Assembly: GCA_027422505.1 (NCBI GenBank)
Contig: JAPQWV010000368.1
Coordinates: 62,001-126,000 of the forward strand
Length of the DNA: 64,000 nt
Reading direction: 5' to 3'
Source: Craterostigma plantagineum
Taxonomy: Eukaryota; Streptophyta; Magnoliopsida; Lamiales; Linderniaceae
The translations under genes and the position numbers were made by a program. Each line of letters begins with the position of its first letter. The first letter of the stretch is position 1. Positions 62,301-64,000 of the stretch are shown one piece after another. Below the pieces are notes generated by a model. That model saw nothing but the letters and a program-made list of their open reading frames with translations. It had not been told where the DNA came from and made no database searches.

Positions 62301-63771
62301 GGAATATCACTCCTCAGCATGTTCAGCCTCAACCATTTGCTCAACCGCCAGTCTATGCTCATCAAAATAATATGTGGGATGCCCGTGGTTTTAGCCATCA
62401 TCCACCTCCAAGGCCAGTGCATTCTGCTATGATGCCAACGCCAAATGCTCATCCTACTATACAAGGCCCGCCATTTTTACCTCCTATGCATACTGTTCCT
62501 CCACCACCTCTATCTTTACCCGTTCCTCCACCTAGCATGGCCCCTCCTTTACCTCCTCATGACTTTCGCCCGCCTTTGCCGGAGTTACCACCTCCATTGC
62601 CGCCGCCGCCTCCACCACTGAATTCCCAGCCGCCTCCACCACCGCCGAGTTCTCCTCCACCGCCCCTGCCAGCTATGCCTTGTGATGTGGAAAGTTCTAG
62701 GCCGTTGCAAACTTATCCTTGGCAAGGGGCGTTGAGTAAGAGTGGAGTTCATTACTGCACACTTCATGCACAAAGAGTGGATTCTGATATTTGCAGCTAT
62801 TTGAATGCCTCTGCTGAGCCTACAGAGTAAATATCCTATCTTTTCACGTTTTTTTTTTCCTGTCGAAATGATTAAGCAAAATTTCGTGTCTTTTGCTGAT
62901 TGTGCAGATGGCCTACTAAGTTGGATATGATGAAACGAACTGATCTCAGGCATGTCAGATCAACCTTTACCAGTACCCCCTCTCACAGGGTTAGTTTACA
63001 TCTGTTCCTTTTTACAATTACCTCTTGAACTTGTTTTTAATGTCAAACTACAAACCATTTTTTCCTTGATTGAAACAGAGAGAAGTTTGTTGGCTGCTTC
63101 CTTACTCCAACGGTGATCATAAGGGTGTAAGTAGAACATACATAGATTCTCTCTTTCTCTCTCTATATAGTATATATGTCACTACGCCTTGTTTGATTTT
63201 ACATTTAACACCAGACAAGGGTACACTCATATTCCAATTTCGCACTTCATTTGTGTGACGGCATTTGACAAGCAACTTAGTAAACTACCTCACCCACATC
63301 AAGCTATACATAACTTCATTCTTCAATTTCTTTTTTGACTTTTCGACCGTATCCTTTTCCTGAAATCCGTGAATGCTTGGCATGAGTTATTCACAGAAAG
63401 ATGTCAGAAGATACCTGTACTTTTCCGTAGGATGCACAGCTGAACCATTATAGCCTCATTGCGAACTTTTTCTACAGAAAAAGAAAAATGCCGTGCTTCG
63501 AATTTAAGATTGAGTTTTGCAGTTCTCTTGGATGTCCTGTTGATTTATATACTTCAATCTTAAACGAGCTATACTTTGACAGCTTCAGGATTTCATAAGT
63601 TACTTGAAGCAGCGAGAATGCGCAGGAGTGATCAAAATACCAGCGACTCGATCCATGTGGGCCCGCCTACTCTTCATCCTTCCCTACTCGCCCGAGACTT
63701 GCACGATGCTCTCCATTCCTCCCAATCCATCCATATGCTTAATCGGGTTAGTTCTGCCCAAAGAGTCTTAA
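59358..63771 (+). CDS. RRM- and SPOC-domain nuclear protein (FPA/Spen-like C terminus)
   Basis: Seven exons: 59358-59574, 60177-60892, 60973-61129, 61215-62826, 62908-62989, 63079-63126 and 63589-63771, giving 1004 aa. The N terminus has a KKRK basic patch ([20 protein letters not shown]), then an alpha-helical region ([26 protein letters not shown]). The middle has two RRM-like folds ([44 protein letters not shown]). A long proline-rich stretch follows. The last four exons encode a SPOC domain: [64 protein letters not shown], ending [12 protein letters not shown] proteins act in RNA processing and transcription control. The exact orthologue is uncertain. Confidence 0.88.
59789..59844 (+). 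repeat. Copy of an exon 2 segment inside intron 1
   Basis: These 56 bp match 60660-60715, in exon 2 of the same gene, with one mismatch (ACGAG versus ATGAG). It is a short templated duplication in the sense orientation. Confidence 0.95.
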
Positions 63772-64000
63772 GTTATGTGTCTAGCAAAATAAATTAAAAT
63801 GCCTGTTGTTACTACAAACGTAAGGAAGCTGATGAAACACTATTTATATATATAGGGCTTTTAGGTCTGTTGATAGTTTGTTGCTTTTATTTGATTTTTG
63901 TATGTTTATATGTGATGCTTTTTTGTAAGCTTACATTATGGTATCGAATGTATATTAAACAGTCTTTTAAACTTAAATCTACAATCCTCGAAGCCAAAAA
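63772..64000 (+). other. 3' UTR and flank of the SPOC gene
   Basis: Region after the stop codon with a short TA run near 63845. No further feature is seen before the window ends. Confidence 0.5.

Noticed and set aside
63576..63797. A separate small gene at the end of the SPOC gene
   Set aside because: The frame 63589-63771 continues the SPOC domain after splicing. The other frame is its shadow.

Overview
The window is nuclear DNA of a flowering plant, probably a eudicot. The genes have GT-AG introns, the intergenic DNA is AT-rich, and the mobile elements are plant types: Copia and Gypsy (Tekay/Del-like and Athila-like) LTR retrotransposons, hAT-like, Stowaway-like and Tourist-like miniature elements, and a tRNA-derived SINE. 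I could not fix the species; an asterid such as a Lamiales member is only a guess.

Ten protein-coding host genes can be modelled, nine exon by exon across splice sites and one as a single exon. They are: a YjgA/DarP (DUF615) ribosome-associated protein (1046-2578, +); a thaumatin-like protein with a putative GPI-anchor signal (17298-18301, +); a ROP/RAC small GTPase (27510-29149, +); the retromer subunit VPS35 (35810-29487, -, 22 exons, 790 aa); a prostaglandin-E-synthase-2-like glutaredoxin/GST protein (36184-38206, +); an Alba-domain RGG protein (43508-41195, -); a secreted DsbA-like thioredoxin-fold protein with a 6.4-kb intron full of transposons (53031-44962, -); a syntaxin-6-N-domain, tail-anchored SNARE-like protein (55488 to about 54042, -); a secreted glycine-rich protein (57212-57907, +); and a 1004-aa RRM/SPOC-domain protein (59358-63771, +). 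These are dispersed housekeeping, trafficking and defence genes, not a pathway cluster. VPS35 and the PGES2-like gene are divergent and share a 373-bp intergenic region.

Layout of the repeats. 2950-5626 is a complete but pol-less Copia element (gag plus protease only) with a CTTGT target-site duplication (TSD). 6128-16397 is a nearly pristine Gypsy element on the minus strand with 2797-bp LTRs, a CATAT TSD and one uninterrupted 1494-aa polyprotein. 18850-25277 is a three-level nest: a hAT-like element holds a decayed Copia element, which holds a second hAT-like miniature element. 25701-26184 is a Stowaway-like element whose core is present three times in tandem. 26374-27185 is a TIR element carrying a tRNA-like pol III promoter followed by two long, almost perfect hairpins whose loops are inverted relative to each other; this is the most unusual structure in the window. 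38494-40471 holds a second Stowaway copy, a Tourist-like element inside telomere-like repeats, and a SINE. 43911-44785 and 56059-56329 are further hAT-like elements. The 45115-51555 intron holds two foldback elements, one split by an Athila-like LTR element.

Boundaries were found by eye from splice signals, reading frame and repeat alignment. No database search was possible, so family names rest on recognised motifs.
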